Shown: positions 10,060-20,334, numbered from the stretch's first letter. The stretch is 64,000 nt of DNA from Oegoconia quadripuncta (GCA_949316235.1 OX438747.1:25672618-25736617), one strand, 5' to 3'. A program made the numbers and translations. The notes: generated from the sequence alone by a model not told the origin.

Positions 10060-10343
10060 TATGCACAATTTCTTATCCGTGCTATTAACCGTCAAGGAGT
10101 TCCCCTCGTGAGGAAACGATCCTGGCTGCAGTTCATGTCTATCATATAAATGCTTTATGTGAAAAAGTGAGGGAAGTGGAACGCGACTGCGCAGGGCTTG
10201 CGTTGGGCCCTCCAACACATTGTGTGGCTTTGCATCCTCTCCATAATATTTAAGAAGGCACGTTCCAGTGTTCAGCTATTTTGGAAATGCCAAAAAGTTG
10301 CGCACAAATAGTGCCAAATAACTCCGATAGGTTAGGAAGATGA
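10060..10343 (-). repeat. Dispersed repeat of unknown type, paired with 59205-59390
   Basis: Reversed, AAGAATCATCTTCCTAACCT, GGAGTTATTTGGCA, AATAGCTGAACACTGGAACG, GGAGAGGATGCAAAG and AATGTGTTGGAGGGCCCAA follow in the same order at 59205-59390 on the plus strand. One frame translates to EGPTQALRSRVPLPS here and EGPMQALRGRAPIPS there, so the family may have been coding. No domain is recognised. Confidence 0.5.
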
Positions 10344-10347
10344 TTCT

Positions 10348-10444
10348 TTTTTTTTATGCACGACTGGTTCGCACTTGACCTCAATCACACCTGATGTTAA
10401 GTGAAAGTGAAGATGAGGTCGAAGGTGGAAGCGTACTGACCCGG
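10348..10444 (-). mobile_element. SINE C 3' end fragment
   Basis: Only the A-tail side is present, from TTTTTTTATGCACGACTGG to GGAAGCGTACTGACCCGG, with a small AAGTG duplication. Confidence 0.75.
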
Positions 10445-10581
10445 TTCTAATTTGACTTGCAAATAAACGAACATAGTTACATACAAAGCAAGTTAAATAA
10501 CAGCTTGCAAAAAGTCAGAAATAACAGTCAGAAAAAAAACTCAAGTTAATTTATAAGGTAATTTGACGGGAACTGCAGGAA

Positions 10582-10851
10582 TTAGAAATAAATACGTGTA
10601 AACCCATTGGTGGACGGATAATCTGTCTCTGCCCGACAAATGTCTCTCGCTACCATCAATTCAAATTCCTTTACAATTTTAGTTGGAAACATTTCACCCA
10701 GTAATTTGTTTGCTACAAAACTTTGATATATCCATCGTGTAGTGGCTGGATGAGCCTTTGGACACTGGCAGAGTCCGCTCGTGACCCAGTTTGCCGGCCT
10801 CTCTTCCCTGTACCTATATACAACAACACTCAGAATGCAGGTTGTACACAC
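10582..10851 (-). CDS. Unassigned 89-codon open frame, doubtful
   Basis: An uninterrupted frame from ATG to stop whose composition is less AT-biased than its surroundings (for example PATTRWIYQSFVANKLLGEM). I recognise no domain, signal peptide or membrane span, and no matching copy in the window. It may be chance, an old transposon piece, or a host exon; splice sites were not established. Confidence 0.15.
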   Translation of the reverse strand: MCTTCILSVVVYRYREERPANWVTSGLCQCPKAHPATTRWIYQSFVANKLLGEMFPTKIVKEFELMVARDICRAETDYPSTNGFTRIYF

Positions 10852-10942
10852 ATCCGTTTACTGGTCAGACGACTGACAATAAGATTATATGTATAATTAA
10901 ACCAAAAGGAGGGTAATGTATATACTCACCGCGTGTGTTTAT

Positions 10943-11215
10943 ACAGCCTAAACGCTTAGTTAAGAATGTATGTATGATAACACCTACAGCCTACACGCCT
11001 AGCTAAGAGTATATATATATATGATAACACCTGCAGCCTAAACGCCAAGCTAAGAATGAATGTATGGTACCACCTACAGCCTAAACGCTTAGCTAAGAAT
11101 ATATGTAAGGTACCACCGACAGCCTAAACGCCTAGCTAAGAATGTATGTATGGTACCACATACAGCCTAAAACCCTAGCTAAGAATGTATGTATGGTACC
11201 ACCTACCGCCTACAG
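10943..11215 (+). repeat. 43-bp tandem repeat, about six units
   Basis: The block ACAGCCTAAACGC..TAGCTAAGAATGTATGTATG recurs with starts near 10943, 10986, 11033, 11076, 11119 and 11162, that is at 43-47 bp spacing. The unit with 47-bp spacing has an expanded TA run. It is a minisatellite, likely length-polymorphic. Confidence 0.85.
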
Positions 11216-11454
11216 ACTAAAGAAATTCATACAATTATTAATACTACTATTAATTAAAAAATGCTATTACACAATAAATGAATAAATACGTGACCGAAAA
11301 TTTTAGAGATGAAATAATATAAATAAATGACATAAATAAATAATTTAAAAGAAAAATAAAAATATAATTGGAATACAATGGTAAAAATACATATGATAAC
11401 ATTACATATTATTATACAATACAAATTACATTTTATGTACCTATATCACGTAAA

Positions 11455-12016
11455 TTATCAAAATATAAACATAAATATTTTATTTTATTTATGTCATCGT
11501 ATTTAAATATGTAAATAATATATATACTTTAATATCAGTTGTATGTATGTATTGTTTTTATTTATTTGTATGTATTTAGATTGATTAATGTATACTCATT
11601 TATTTATGTAAATTTCTTCTTACTTATTATAATACTCATCTTGATTTGTATAATTGCAGTCTACTTTCTTTTGTAGCTTTGTGTATCAGATGTTTCTCTC
11701 AACGACAATGTGTGTATTATTTAAGTAGTGGATAACTATTTTGGCTGTATGAGTAGTAACTATTTGTTGTAAATTAATGTAATGTTAGCTGTTGTTATCC
11801 CAAATAAATAAAATAAAAATAATAATATAATAGGTTAAATATCTAGCTGGTAAATAATGTATTAAGAATTTTATGTAATTATTTAAATTAGTGCATGCTA
11901 CTCTCTCATGTTGCTGTGCATTCACCAGGTCCTTATTGATACAGTACATTATAATGCCATCAAAACAAAACATAAGGAATGCAATAAATGATTTGAGTTT
12001 GAGTTTGAGTTAATGT
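11455..12016 (+). mobile_element. Probable LINE 3' UTR sequence with (TTGAG)n tail
   Basis: AT-rich non-coding DNA ends in GCAATAAATGATTTGAGTTTGAGTTTGAGTT, a polyadenylation-like signal plus microsatellite tail as in other LINE ends here. A second tail-like run (CCCAAATAAATAAAATAAAA) lies at 11800. No coding end is recognised. Confidence 0.35.
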
Positions 12017-12200
12017 TTTTACTGAAAAATACAGAACACAAATAACAAAGACCATACGTGTCTCTTATGCAGTACAGTAGCTTGTTTTCCCATGATTTCC
12101 CTTTCCGATGAGGTTGTTGCTTCAAGTAGGTATACACAAACAAGCTAGTACATTTTAATTGTCACTCAATAAATGATATTTCATACTTAAGCTTAAAGTT
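12017..12200 (+). mobile_element. LINE 3' UTR fragment, 4108-family
   Basis: TTTCCCATGATTTCCCTTTCCGATGAGG..TTGTTGCTT and CAATAAATGATATTTCATACTTAAG correspond to the 3' UTR of the LINE at 4108-4622 (GATGATTTCCCTTTCCGAAG). Only the UTR is present. Confidence 0.5.
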
Positions 12201-12604
12201 TGAAGGTACTTATTACGTTTGAATGGGTATATTCGCCGAGTGTTATTCCTCGAGAGAACGAAGCATAATTAAGTTCATTATGATAATCCGAATCGCGTCA
12301 ACCTGTATCTACTTCCTATAGCATACAACAAGGGCAAATGGAAAATGAATTCTCAAGAGAAATATCATCGGGACGTGCCAATTTAATGCAGCGATACTGC
12401 AGAACGAAGATGTACTTATGGATGTGTCTTATTACTATTTTATTACGAGACTAACTTCTACGTTCGCGTGACTCTAATTTTTATTGCGTAACAGCAAAAA
12501 CACAGTAGGATAAAATTGTTTCAGTTGTAAGCGACTTTTAAAATACGATTAGCGCCATCTAGTTTTTTTATATCTATCACCATCGAATAACTTATTATTA
12601 AAGA
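12201..12604. other. Unassigned stretch
   Basis: No gene, RNA or repeat family is recognised. Confidence 0.4.
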
Positions 12605-12606
12605 TT

Positions 12607-12734
12607 ATTAAAGGCCGGCAACGCATCTGTGACCCTTTTGGTGTTGCGGGTGTCCATGGGCGGCGGTGATTGCTTTCCATCAGGTGACCCGCATGCTCGT
12701 TTGCCACCCTCTCATATAAAAAAAAAAAACAAAA
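12607..12734 (+). mobile_element. LINE C-terminus and tail ([16 protein letters not shown] type)
   Basis: AGGCCGGCAACGCATCTGTG and GGCGGTGATTGCTTTCCATC lead to GGTGACCCGCATGCTCGTTTG and a poly(A). The same block occurs at 21663 (plus) and 62050 (minus). The 62050 copy keeps coding sequence ending CDPFGVA, which identifies this as the 3' end of a Jockey/CR1-like LINE (or a SINE borrowing it). Confidence 0.75.
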
Positions 12735-12744
12735 GCTTGGCTTT

Positions 12745-12945
12745 CCGGCTGCGGCTTCGTCTGCGTGGACTAACTTTATCGCGGATGTATTTAATGTTTT
12801 AATCCCGCGGGAGCTATTCACTTCATCGAAATAAAAAATAACCTACGCTTTAATCCAGTGTATGTTCTGCTTGTGTACCGTTTCATCCATTTCGCCGTTT
12901 TTGAGCAATAAACAAACATTTAAACTTTCGCCTTTATTATATATT
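12745..12945 (-). mobile_element. Lep1-type Helitron-like element, diverged
   Basis: The reverse strand has GCAATAAAC..TTGAGC..AAAAACGGCGAAATGG, AATCCAGTGT, GGGATTAAAAC and CCACGCAGACGAAGCC. The CTAG end is mutated to CCAAG. Orientation is opposite to the LINE tail beside it. Confidence 0.6.
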
Positions 12946-13007
12946 TTTACAAGGGAATATGCTCATGCATTAAAACCAACTAAAATGCCTTGGTATTCCT
13001 CCACTCG

Positions 13008-13215
13008 TACCATGGTGGCGTGGCCACGGGTAACCCGCGGTATTCGTCCGCGGCCACACCGGCGCGTCGCCCGCCGCCAGAACAACGGCCATCCTATAGA
13101 CTGGAGCAGGGAGGAATCTCCTGGTCCAGCCACATCAAGAAGGCGCGTGAGGACAACACGCGAGGCCCTCTAGGTAATGAGGGAGAAGGTAATCCTTCTC
13201 CTGGGGGCTATTACC
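13008..13215 (-). mobile_element. R1-clade LINE 3' UTR fragment
   Basis: Reversed, GGCTGGACCAGGAGATTCCT..CCCTGCTCCAG and CCGTGGCCACGCC match the 3' UTR of the R1-type element at 19181-19772, with strong GC bias against the local background. Open frames through it in two phases reflect that composition and are not genes. Confidence 0.65.
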
Positions 13216-14131
13216 AAAGCTAAACCATATCCAAAAACATTATACGTTAAGCACATTTCGTATCGCGCTAACAATTTGAACGGAAATTAATCTAGTTTTT
13301 TTTTAATACTCGTAGTTAGCTCTAAACATTGCGGGTTTGGTTTTACTTTGGTAACGTCAACGATATTAATCGTTCCCTAAAAAAAGCACGAATACATTTT
13401 TTACAAGCTAAACTAGAATCAACGTTCCGTTCGAATGGGAAAAACCGTTGTAAAATAGCGCAATTGGTCTTGCGGTGGATGGGCTGAGAGAATGGATCAG
13501 CTCGCAGAAGAGGACCGCTTTTCAAACCATTTCGAAGATATTATTATATTTAATTCCATAAAAAATCCAGATTATTTTCGTTTGAAGACTAAAATCAACA
13601 CACCTGTGTAAAAGCTCCAAGCTGGTAACCACCCTGTATATAACGAAATATTTACCCTCCGCCTACCTTTATAAACAGATCTAAGCCAGTTTGTGTATTG
13701 TTCAGCTTTGAACAACTTTACGTTTGAGTAAGCTGATTTTCAAACTATACCTAGTTTAATTTAAAACTTTCCTCATCCATCACATTGTTACGTAACATTT
13801 TAACTTGTAAATTAACGTTTATAGGTTAAAAGTCCAATTTAACGTTTCCACTTCCACTTTGACTTGCTTCTATTCATTAACCTAAATTATATAGACAAGT
13901 CGAACGAGAAAGGGCGCGACCCGGATACCCAAAACCCGGCACCGTAAGTCATTACGGCGTATCGATTGCTCGTATCTAAATCTAATCCTCTTGCACGTTG
14001 TGAGATGATTGGATGAGGGAGAGGGATAACATCGCGCTGATTGGATTATCATGAGTGACAGATCATGCCGGATTGGTCGAGTTGGATTTAATGGTCAGAG
14101 CAATGGAATATTAACCCATACTGCCTAATAA
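13216..14131. other. Unassigned stretch
   Basis: No feature is recognised. Base composition is a little less AT-rich around 13910-14110, which could be unique host DNA. Confidence 0.4.
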
Positions 14132-14354
14132 TTCAGTGTTGTTCAGGCCTGGAATAAGCTGCCGGAAGAGGTTGTCTCGGCCCAATCAGTGAATTCGTTC
14201 AAGAAGAGTATTGGATAAATTTTTTAAAAACTAGTAATGACTTAAATATTGACTGAATAACAACATAATGATCAATGTGAACTCTTCCAACACTGTGACA
14301 TAGACATACCAGCAGTAATGCTGCTCGTCTATAATAATATAATAATAATAAAAG
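14132..14354 (+). mobile_element. LINE 3' end with short C-terminal remnant
   Basis: Codons 14132-14218 read FSVVQAWNKLPEEVVSAQSV then NSFKKSIG and a stop, the W-N-x-LP signature of LINE reverse transcriptase C-termini. A 3' UTR follows to an (AATAATAA)n tail at 14330-14354. It is 5'-truncated. The clade is not decided; the motif fits CR1-like elements. Confidence 0.7.
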
Positions 14355-14400
14355 ATTTGACGTCAACAGTCGATATACAGGATATCGCCTGGCATTCTAA

Positions 14401-14432
14401 CCTAACACGTCCAACCTAACCTAACCTAACAC
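14401..14432 (+). repeat. Short (CCTAA)n telomere-type repeat
   Basis: CCTAACCTAACCTAAC flanked by two CCTAACACGTCC-like pieces. TTAGG is the usual insect telomere unit. With only three or four units it is an interstitial trace, possibly chance. Confidence 0.45.
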
Positions 14433-15004
14433 GTCCCCTTCCCGGAGTACAGGCGCCTCTCACTGGGAGAGAGTATATCTTCTGGTCTTTGTTCTGAGAT
14501 ATTGTTAAACTACTAATCAACTTGTTTAAACATTGACCTTGGTGCAAACTATTCTCAATATGATACCCATATTTAGTCGTAAGTGCATAACATACAATTT
14601 TCCGCAGCGCCATTGTATTCAGCGAGGTGGATACCTACAGTACTTGCTGACTGCATCTTTATATAACATGAGCTATAAATAGGTAAACCGACACCTGTGT
14701 ACCTTGATAGATCAAAGTTGAAGTTAATAAACCACGTCACAGTAATTGTCTGAGAGACATTGAGTTTATGGGTGTCTTCTACTTTATAAATGTAAGAGGG
14801 GTGCCTGTCTGTCTGTTTATTACCTATTCACAGCGATGATTGGTTTTGTGTTGAAATTGGGCAGAGATAAAATTAAATAAAAATAAATGTATTTCCTCCA
14901 CGAGATCACATTTAGTTTTAGTGCCAATACCATAAGGTTTGACTAATACAAAGATGCAATAATTCACCACTATGAAGACTGCTGCCTATACTGGGAGGGT
15001 CCTG
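14433..15004. other. Unassigned stretch
   Basis: No gene or repeat family is recognised; a TCTGTCTGTTTATTACC segment at about 14805 resembles no other copy here. Confidence 0.35.
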
Positions 15005-15697
15005 TATTCCAGGGCACCACGCCCGAAAAATATATGAACAGTCGTCATAATGAATATGTCAGTAAACCTAAATTTTGGGCGCGCCGTAGAATCGAACGCT
15101 AAAACAGCGGCGAAGAAGCTTGGCATTCTCATAAAGGTCAGGCGATATTTCACACCAAAACAACATTTGGTGCTTTACCAGGCTCAGGCTCGCTCGTGCA
15201 TGGAATACTGCTGTCACCTCTGGGATGGTTCAGCCAAGTACCAACTAGCTGCACATGGAACGACGTGCCATGAGACTTATAGGTGATAATTCGATGACTG
15301 CAAAATTGCAGAGCCTTGAACACCGTCGCAAAGTCGCCTGCCTCTCAATGTTTTACAGGATGTATTTCGGGGAGTGTGCGTTGGAATTACAAAATCTTAT
15401 TCCACCGTCGCCCTTCCATCTTCGGACCGCTAGGCGTGGGGAGGGATTCCACCCGTATATAGTTAATATACCAAACATGCGCACAAAGAAGTTCGATTCT
15501 TCATTCATCATCCGAACAGCCAAGGCATGGAACTCCCTTCCGGCGTCATTCTTTGCTGAATCCTACAATCTTGGGATCTTCAAGAGCAGAATGAATAGGC
15601 ATTTACTGGGATCGCATGCTTCATATTTCACCACATCGTCACTTTCCATCAGGTGAGGTTGTGGTCAAACGCGAATCCAGTAAATCATAAAAAAAAA
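15005..15697 (+). pseudogene. LINE reverse transcriptase C-terminus (Jockey/CR1-like), frameshifted
   Basis: Frame one (about 15053-15270) encodes ESNAKTAAKKLGILIKVRRY and SCMEYCCHLWDGSAKYQLAA. Frame two (15255-15653) continues ERRAMRLIGDNS..LEHRRKVACL..IRTAKAWNSLPASFF..FKSRMNRHLLG. The join at about 15255 has lost bases. This is the region after the polymerase domain of a non-LTR retrotransposon; the catalytic YxDD part is missing. The last codons overlap the GTGAGGTTGTGGTCAAACGC tail and poly(A) at 15687. Related copies are at 50688 (plus), 58402 (minus) and 56280 (minus). Confidence 0.85.
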
Positions 15698-15902
15698 CTA
15701 AAATATAGTTAACATTTCTGGTAATTTTTTAACATTTATAACAAAACTGTAAAATGTGAAATTGGGTGTGTGTGAATTGTATATGTATGTGCGGCTGTGT
15801 AGATGAGTGTGTGTATATGCAGTAGCAGTGTAGTGGACAGGAACATAAATGATTATTGAATATTCTGCAACAAACTTATCTAACTAAACTAAACTTATCT
15901 AA

Positions 15903-16143
15903 TCTAACTAATTATAAATGCGAAAGTTAGGATGTTTGTTTGTTTATTTGTTTGTTTGTTTGTTGCTCAATCACGGCGAAACGGATGAACGGATTTGAAT
16001 GGAATGTTGTATATAGATAGAACCTACCCTAGATTAAAACATAGGATATTTTTTATCCCGATAAATTGAGTAGTTCCCGCGGGACAAGCAAATTTCCGCG
16101 ATAAAATTATTCCACGCAGGCGAAGCCGCGGGCGGATAGCTAG
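15903..16143 (+). mobile_element. Lep1-type Helitron-like element, complete
   Basis: It runs from TCTAACTAATTATAAATGCG to GCGGGCGGATAGCTAG between A15902 and T16144, 241 bp. All conserved blocks are present: GCTCAATCACGGCGAAACGG, AACCTACCCTAGATTAAAAC, ATTTTTTATCCCGATAAATT, AGTTCCCGCGGGACAAGC and TTATTCCACGCAGGCGAAGC. It is the best reference copy in the window. It has no coding capacity and depends on a RepHel protein encoded elsewhere. Confidence 0.85.
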
Positions 16144-16496
16144 TTGAGTAATAAAAGAGAAATGGTTTTGTAGCTAAGAGAAGGACATTAGGCTACTTAA
16201 AAATAAGATAGCCAATGGTCAAAAAAACTTGCTTCATCACTTTAAAACGTTACATTTATTAAAATTCCTGGTCATCCACAAAACTGACTCCCCAGAAAGG
16301 AGCGAGCAATAAACTTGATTATTAACCGCCGACGAAAAACGTCGGGTGTTACGTGTTTCACGGCGTTGTGTGTGTGTGTCCAGTCTTCTAATTAATGTGT
16401 CGATTTGAGTAAGGTTTTTAATATGTAACACAAAAAGTCTTGTTTGGTGAAAATCGGTTAAACCATTTCGAAGTTATTTAGCTTTTGATCGATGTT

Positions 16497-16796
16497 TATT
16501 TTTATGCAGGACGACTTCGTACTTGACCTCAATCACACCTGATGTTAAGTGAAGATGAGGTCGAAGGTGGAAGCATACTGACCCGGAAACCCCAACACAT
16601 TTGGGGGACTGGCTATCTTATCTCTGACAAACGGAACATTTAATATTGCTATGTGGAGGTAGCTAGCCAAACGGACATTTAAAATGCCCTACCACCAACC
16701 AAACCGAGTACTAAAAATGTACCCCGCCGGGGCTCGAACCCGCGACCTCCGATTCATACATCCTATGTTACCCACATTGAGCCACGGAGGCGGGTA
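16497..16796 (-). mobile_element. SINE C copy
   Basis: Runs from TTTTTATGCAGGACGACTTC (tail side) to GCCACGGAGGCGGG (head side). The B box is GGTTCGAGCCCCGG. A roughly 30-bp internal deletion removes part of the GCTTGGCGGCAGATTTAGAT block. Confidence 0.8.
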
Positions 16797-16802
16797 AAAT
16801 CA

Positions 16803-16915
16803 TCTAAATAAACCAAACCAATTGTGTTTAAAGCTAAATATCTTGAAACGGCTTAACTGATTTCCACCAAACATTGCTAAGAACCTATCCCCGGGTTTAA
16901 TGATATCATAGAAAT
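16803..16915 (+). repeat. Dispersed AAACGGCTTAACTGATTT repeat
   Basis: AAAGCTAAATATCTTGAAAC and CGGCTTAACTGATTTCCACC then AAACATTGCTAAGAACCTAT. Similar blocks appear at 34868-35217, 49960-50078, 61840-62010 and 62396-62560. No termini were established; it may be a Helitron-like or MITE family. Confidence 0.5.
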
Positions 16916-17156
16916 AATAATAATAACCTTTTTATTGAAATACTTAAGTAATAAAATTCATATCACAAAGAATAACTTATATAGATGTACACACTGGTGC
17001 CCGAACTAGATATTCCTGTGTTTCAGGCGGAAAAGAGCATAACTTAACATGTTAAACTGAAAAATAACCACTAACAGCATATACATATATAATATAAAGC
17101 TACAGGTTCACGTAAATGACTTATGTAAACACTAATACAATTATATATAGTACATA

Positions 17157-17248
17157 AGATGGGGTTTCCGGGTCAGTACACTTCCACCGCCGCCCTCATC
17201 TTCACTTAAGGTCAGGTGTAATTGAAGTCAAATGCTAAAGATGATATA
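17157..17248 (+). mobile_element. SINE C 3' end fragment
   Basis: GATGGGGTTTCCGGGTCAGT to CAAATGCTAAAG, missing the head and first two thirds. Confidence 0.7.
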
Positions 17249-17404
17249 ATCATTCGTTTTCTCGGGGGTTTCTAAATTTTCCATGTATAGTTATTAAGTA
17301 GGTGTTGGGTTACAATGGACTAGATTAAACAAGGAAAAATATATATTATAAGGTATAATTAGACTGAATATCGCCAAGCGGATTATTTCCATAACATTAA
17401 TATC

Positions 17405-17803
17405 AAAATCTATATCTATATATGTTGTCGCAAAAAAACCTTAATTATATGGCTGCGAAGGTATACAACGCCCTCCCAGATGAATTAAAATTATTGACTG
17501 GACGACAATTTAAAATTAAGTTACATGAATGGATTATCAACAAATGTTATTATTCAATTAAGGAATACCTACCACTATTTTAAAATACTTATACGGACAA
17601 TATCGCTTTTCTGACATCAACACATAATTGACAATTAATTAGTTTTATATTATATTTAAGTAATAACCTATCTAATGCTATCCTAATTTATTAAATATTT
17701 GCACGCTAGATTTTAAGTAGATTTTGAATGGGACTTCTGTTATGTGTCATCCTATCTTGTACCCAAAATCAAGCAAAAAAATTATTTCATTTCATTTCAA
17801 AAC
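17405..17803 (+). mobile_element. LINE 3' end, short C-terminal remnant
   Basis: Codons 17449-17583 encode MAAKVYNALPDELKLL..RQFKIKLHEW..KCYYSIKEYLPLF and stop, the typical ending (x-N-x-LP, then a basic stretch, then YYS..EYL) of a LINE reverse transcriptase. The 3' UTR runs to a (TTTCA)n tail at 17785-17803. The family differs from the SDYLND group. Confidence 0.7.
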
Positions 17804-18054
17804 ACCCCAATGCAAGAACAATACATCCGTTGAATACTGCATTACCGTGAATATCTAATTAACATCTTTCACCAAATACGTAACCATAGCAACGAGTGTT
17901 TACAACGTAATTATACGCCGTGATGGATTTCGGCAGCGGGCACAGTCGCACAAAGCGACATCAATGAACTTGGTTGTGGTTGCTTTGGTGATATAATTAG
18001 GTAAAGTAACATGGTTAATTAAACATATCACGTGTATGTTGGCGAACTTGAAGA

Positions 18055-18117
18055 TCTCAAAAGTCAAAAAAAAATCTTCATCTTGTAGGTACACAGGGTA
18101 CACTTAAATTAGTCGCT
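18055..18117 (-). mobile_element. LINE 3' UTR piece, distal part of the copy continuing at 18545
   Basis: CATCTTGTAGGTACACAGGG then TACACTTAAATTAGTC matches the distal 3' UTR of the minus copy at 24552-24862. The rest of the UTR and the coding end lie at 18545-18765, so about 430 bp separates two parts of one LINE. Confidence 0.55.
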
Positions 18118-18137
18118 TTTTCATAATATATGCTATA

Positions 18138-18245
18138 GATATGGTCGCACTATCAATTCTTTCCGCGCTTTTCTTAGTAAATAAAACAGCGCCATCTCTT
18201 GGAATCCTCGAGAACTGCTGAGAATAAATGGCCCCAACCAAAACC
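18138..18245 (-). repeat. Dispersed repeat paired with 33255-33375
   Basis: AAACAGCGCCATCTCTTGGA and flanking bases on the plus strand match in reverse the segment AGAGATGGCGCTGTTTTATC at 33318-33340 and neighbours. It lies inside the interrupted LINE. Identity of the element is unknown. Confidence 0.45.
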
Positions 18246-18544
18246 GCGCATAAACAACATTTGCAAGAATAAATTAGAATATTGATTATAAATACGAGTT
18301 TTACGAGAAATATTTGTTATATATATTTTTTAATATATTTCATGTTTGTTATCTATACTTAAAAGACACTCGCATGTTTTTTGGTCAGTAAGTGATGCAT
18401 ATCAGCATTTGATACGACAGTTCGCGAACGAAATCGGTGTATAACTGAGTTCCCATTGGTTCCAAGCTCCTGTTTTAACACCAATGAAGTGGTGTTGTGA
18501 ATTTTGATTGTTTAAACGACCCGGTCCCCACGCAGTTATATGTA

Positions 18545-18765
18545 AGTCTATATTTTGAAATTTTTTAAGCAACTTCCCGTGAGAAGAACAAGCAAAAAAC
18601 TCAAGGGTTGCTCTTATTAAAACTGATTTTTATATTACAAAAGGTACAATTTATTTCATTACTATTTGTATTGTAATATTAGTTGGGAGTAGTTAAGCGA
18701 ACGTATTGGTTACGTCCATGGATAATTATCATCTAAATAGTCTAATAATAATACAAGCTTTTATT
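18545..18765 (-). mobile_element. LINE 3' end (SDYLDD family), proximal part
   Basis: The reverse strand has GATGATAATTATCCATGGAC at the end of the coding part and GAGCAACCCTTGAGTTTTTTGC, TTGTTCTTCTCACGGGAAGT in the UTR, as in the plus-strand copy at 42840-43432. It is truncated. Confidence 0.6.
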
Positions 18766-19109
18766 TGGTTTGCAATGTTCGTATTTAAGTATGTATGTAA
18801 ATTGTTCATTTCAAAATTTGTAAAGCATTTTTCAACAACTTGCTAGTATCTGACTGAGCTGATATTTGGCATATTTATGTAAGTTCGGCGACAATGCAAT
18901 TTTATAGCACTGTCGAGCTGATCTGTTGATGGAGCCGGGATCCAAGCAAATAGCATAATCGAATTTGGGCTAATTCGGATTGTTGCCATGAGCACTTTAC
19001 ATTACCTACACTTGATGACGAATGTCTTAAGATGGAGCCAGAAGATTACCACCAGAACTCCTTGATGGGCTTTATGTTACTCGTTTTTGTAGTAAAATAT
19101 AATAAAATA

Positions 19110-19180
19110 AAAATAATATTCTTGGACACATACAGACAGCGCCATCTAGTTCCACAATATGTAACTAGGCCTGTGTTGTG
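19110..19180 (-). mobile_element. SINE B, 3' portion (split by R1-clade LINE)
   Basis: AATATTCTTGGACACATACA and GACAGCGCCATCTAGTTCCA are the tail end of SINE B read backwards. The element resumes at 19773 after the LINE insertion; the 14 bases AGGCCTGTGTTGTG occur on both sides as the target duplication. Confidence 0.8.
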
Positions 19181-19772
19181 GACTGCCACGAGGACACGGC
19201 GCAGCATACCCTAGAGGAATGCCCAGCTTGGGCAGGGGAGCGCCGCGAACTCGTCGCAGCGGTAGGGGACGATCTCTCCTTGCCGGCCGTAATCAAGGCT
19301 ATGGTCGGCGACGAGAAGTCGTGGAATGCGGTCCTCTCCTTCTGCGAGAGCGTGATCTCGCAGAAGGAGGCGGCGGAGAGAGAAAGGGAGGCCGATCCCT
19401 CCTCTCAGCCCACCCGCCGCAAGAGAACTGGGACCCGGAGAAGGGCGTATGCCCACCTTCTCCCCCCTACCTAGCGAGGCTGGGTGGTGACTCGGGGGTG
19501 TTCCCACGCGCCTTCATGAGGTGGCTGGACCAGGAGATTCCTCCCTGCTCCAGCCTACAGGAGGTCCCGCCGCCGCGCTGGCGTGGCTGCGGACGATTAC
19601 CGAGGGGTACCCGTGGCCACGCCGTTTTCGGTGCGCGCGGAGAAACACCGGGGGGTTTTTAGTGGGTAGGACCGCTCCCGTCTGGAGCGGTGAGTCCCAC
19701 ATATCCTCGCCGCTGACCCCCGAGCGGCGGGTCGAATGCGTAAATGCGTTTTCCCCCCTTCAAAAAAAAAAA
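19181..19772 (+). pseudogene. R1-clade LINE, 5'-truncated C-terminus plus 3' UTR
   Basis: The frame from the 5' junction to 19474 encodes DCHEDTAQHTLEECPAWAGE then LSLPAVIKAM, KSWNAVLSFCESVISQKEAA and a basic tail TRRKRTGTRRR before the stop. The C..C..H..C spacing at the start is the C-terminal zinc-binding motif of R1-clade ORF2 proteins. The GC-rich 3' UTR (19475-19758) ends in about 12 A. It is flanked by AGGCCTGTGTTGTG at 19167-19180 and 19773-19786. It is a fragment with no catalytic domains. Overlapping frames on both strands are composition artefacts. Confidence 0.85.
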
Positions 19773-19926
19773 AGGCCTGTGTTGTGTATACCAGTTGGCT
19801 GATACACTACACACATTTTTTTTGTAAATAAATACAAAATATAAATGAAAAACATCCATAACTCGGGAATCGAACCCGCGACCTTTTGGTATAGCAGCAG
19901 AGTTTCTAACCACCAAACCGATCGTC
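19773..19926 (-). mobile_element. SINE B, 5' portion with tRNA-like head
   Basis: The reverse strand has GACGATCGGTTTGGTGG (A box), then GGTCGCGGGTTCGATTCCCG (B box) and AGTTATGGATGTTTTTCATT. Together with 19110-19180 it makes one SINE B of about 210 bp once the LINE and one target copy are removed. Confidence 0.8.
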
Positions 19927-20334
19927 AATCAATATATGATAATCATGATGGAATATTAAAAGCTTGTTTTTAATAATATTTTTAACGTAGAATTTATTGT
20001 GTAATATGATTTCTTAACAAGTTCTGTTTTATTTTCTTATCTTTTCGCACCGTTCCTGAGGTACCCTAGATATTATGTTGTAAAAGAAAGATGTCTGTTA
20101 TCTGATCGTCAAGGAAGTAATTCGATCTGGAAGCCTTATAGCAATTCTGATTAAAGCGTCTTACAAAAACTCGTCTGCCATGTAATCGTGACTCTTTTTT
20201 TTATCATTTTATGATTATGGATATAATTGCTTTCTACAAAAACCGTATTGACGCTAAATAATAATTATTTTAAGATTTTAGTAGTAGGTAGGTAGGTTAC
20301 CTTAATTTTAAAATATGATTGAATACTAGTTTTT
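19927..20334. other. Unassigned stretch
   Basis: No gene or repeat family is recognised. Confidence 0.35.

Noticed and set aside
12862..13223. Two overlapping frames of 103 and 77 codons as genes
   Set aside because: They run across a Helitron fragment and a reversed R1-type 3' UTR.
19211..19928. Several overlapping frames of 90-147 codons around the R1-type element
   Set aside because: The GC-rich 3' UTR suppresses stops in all phases; only the frame ending at 19474 matches the R1-type C-terminus.
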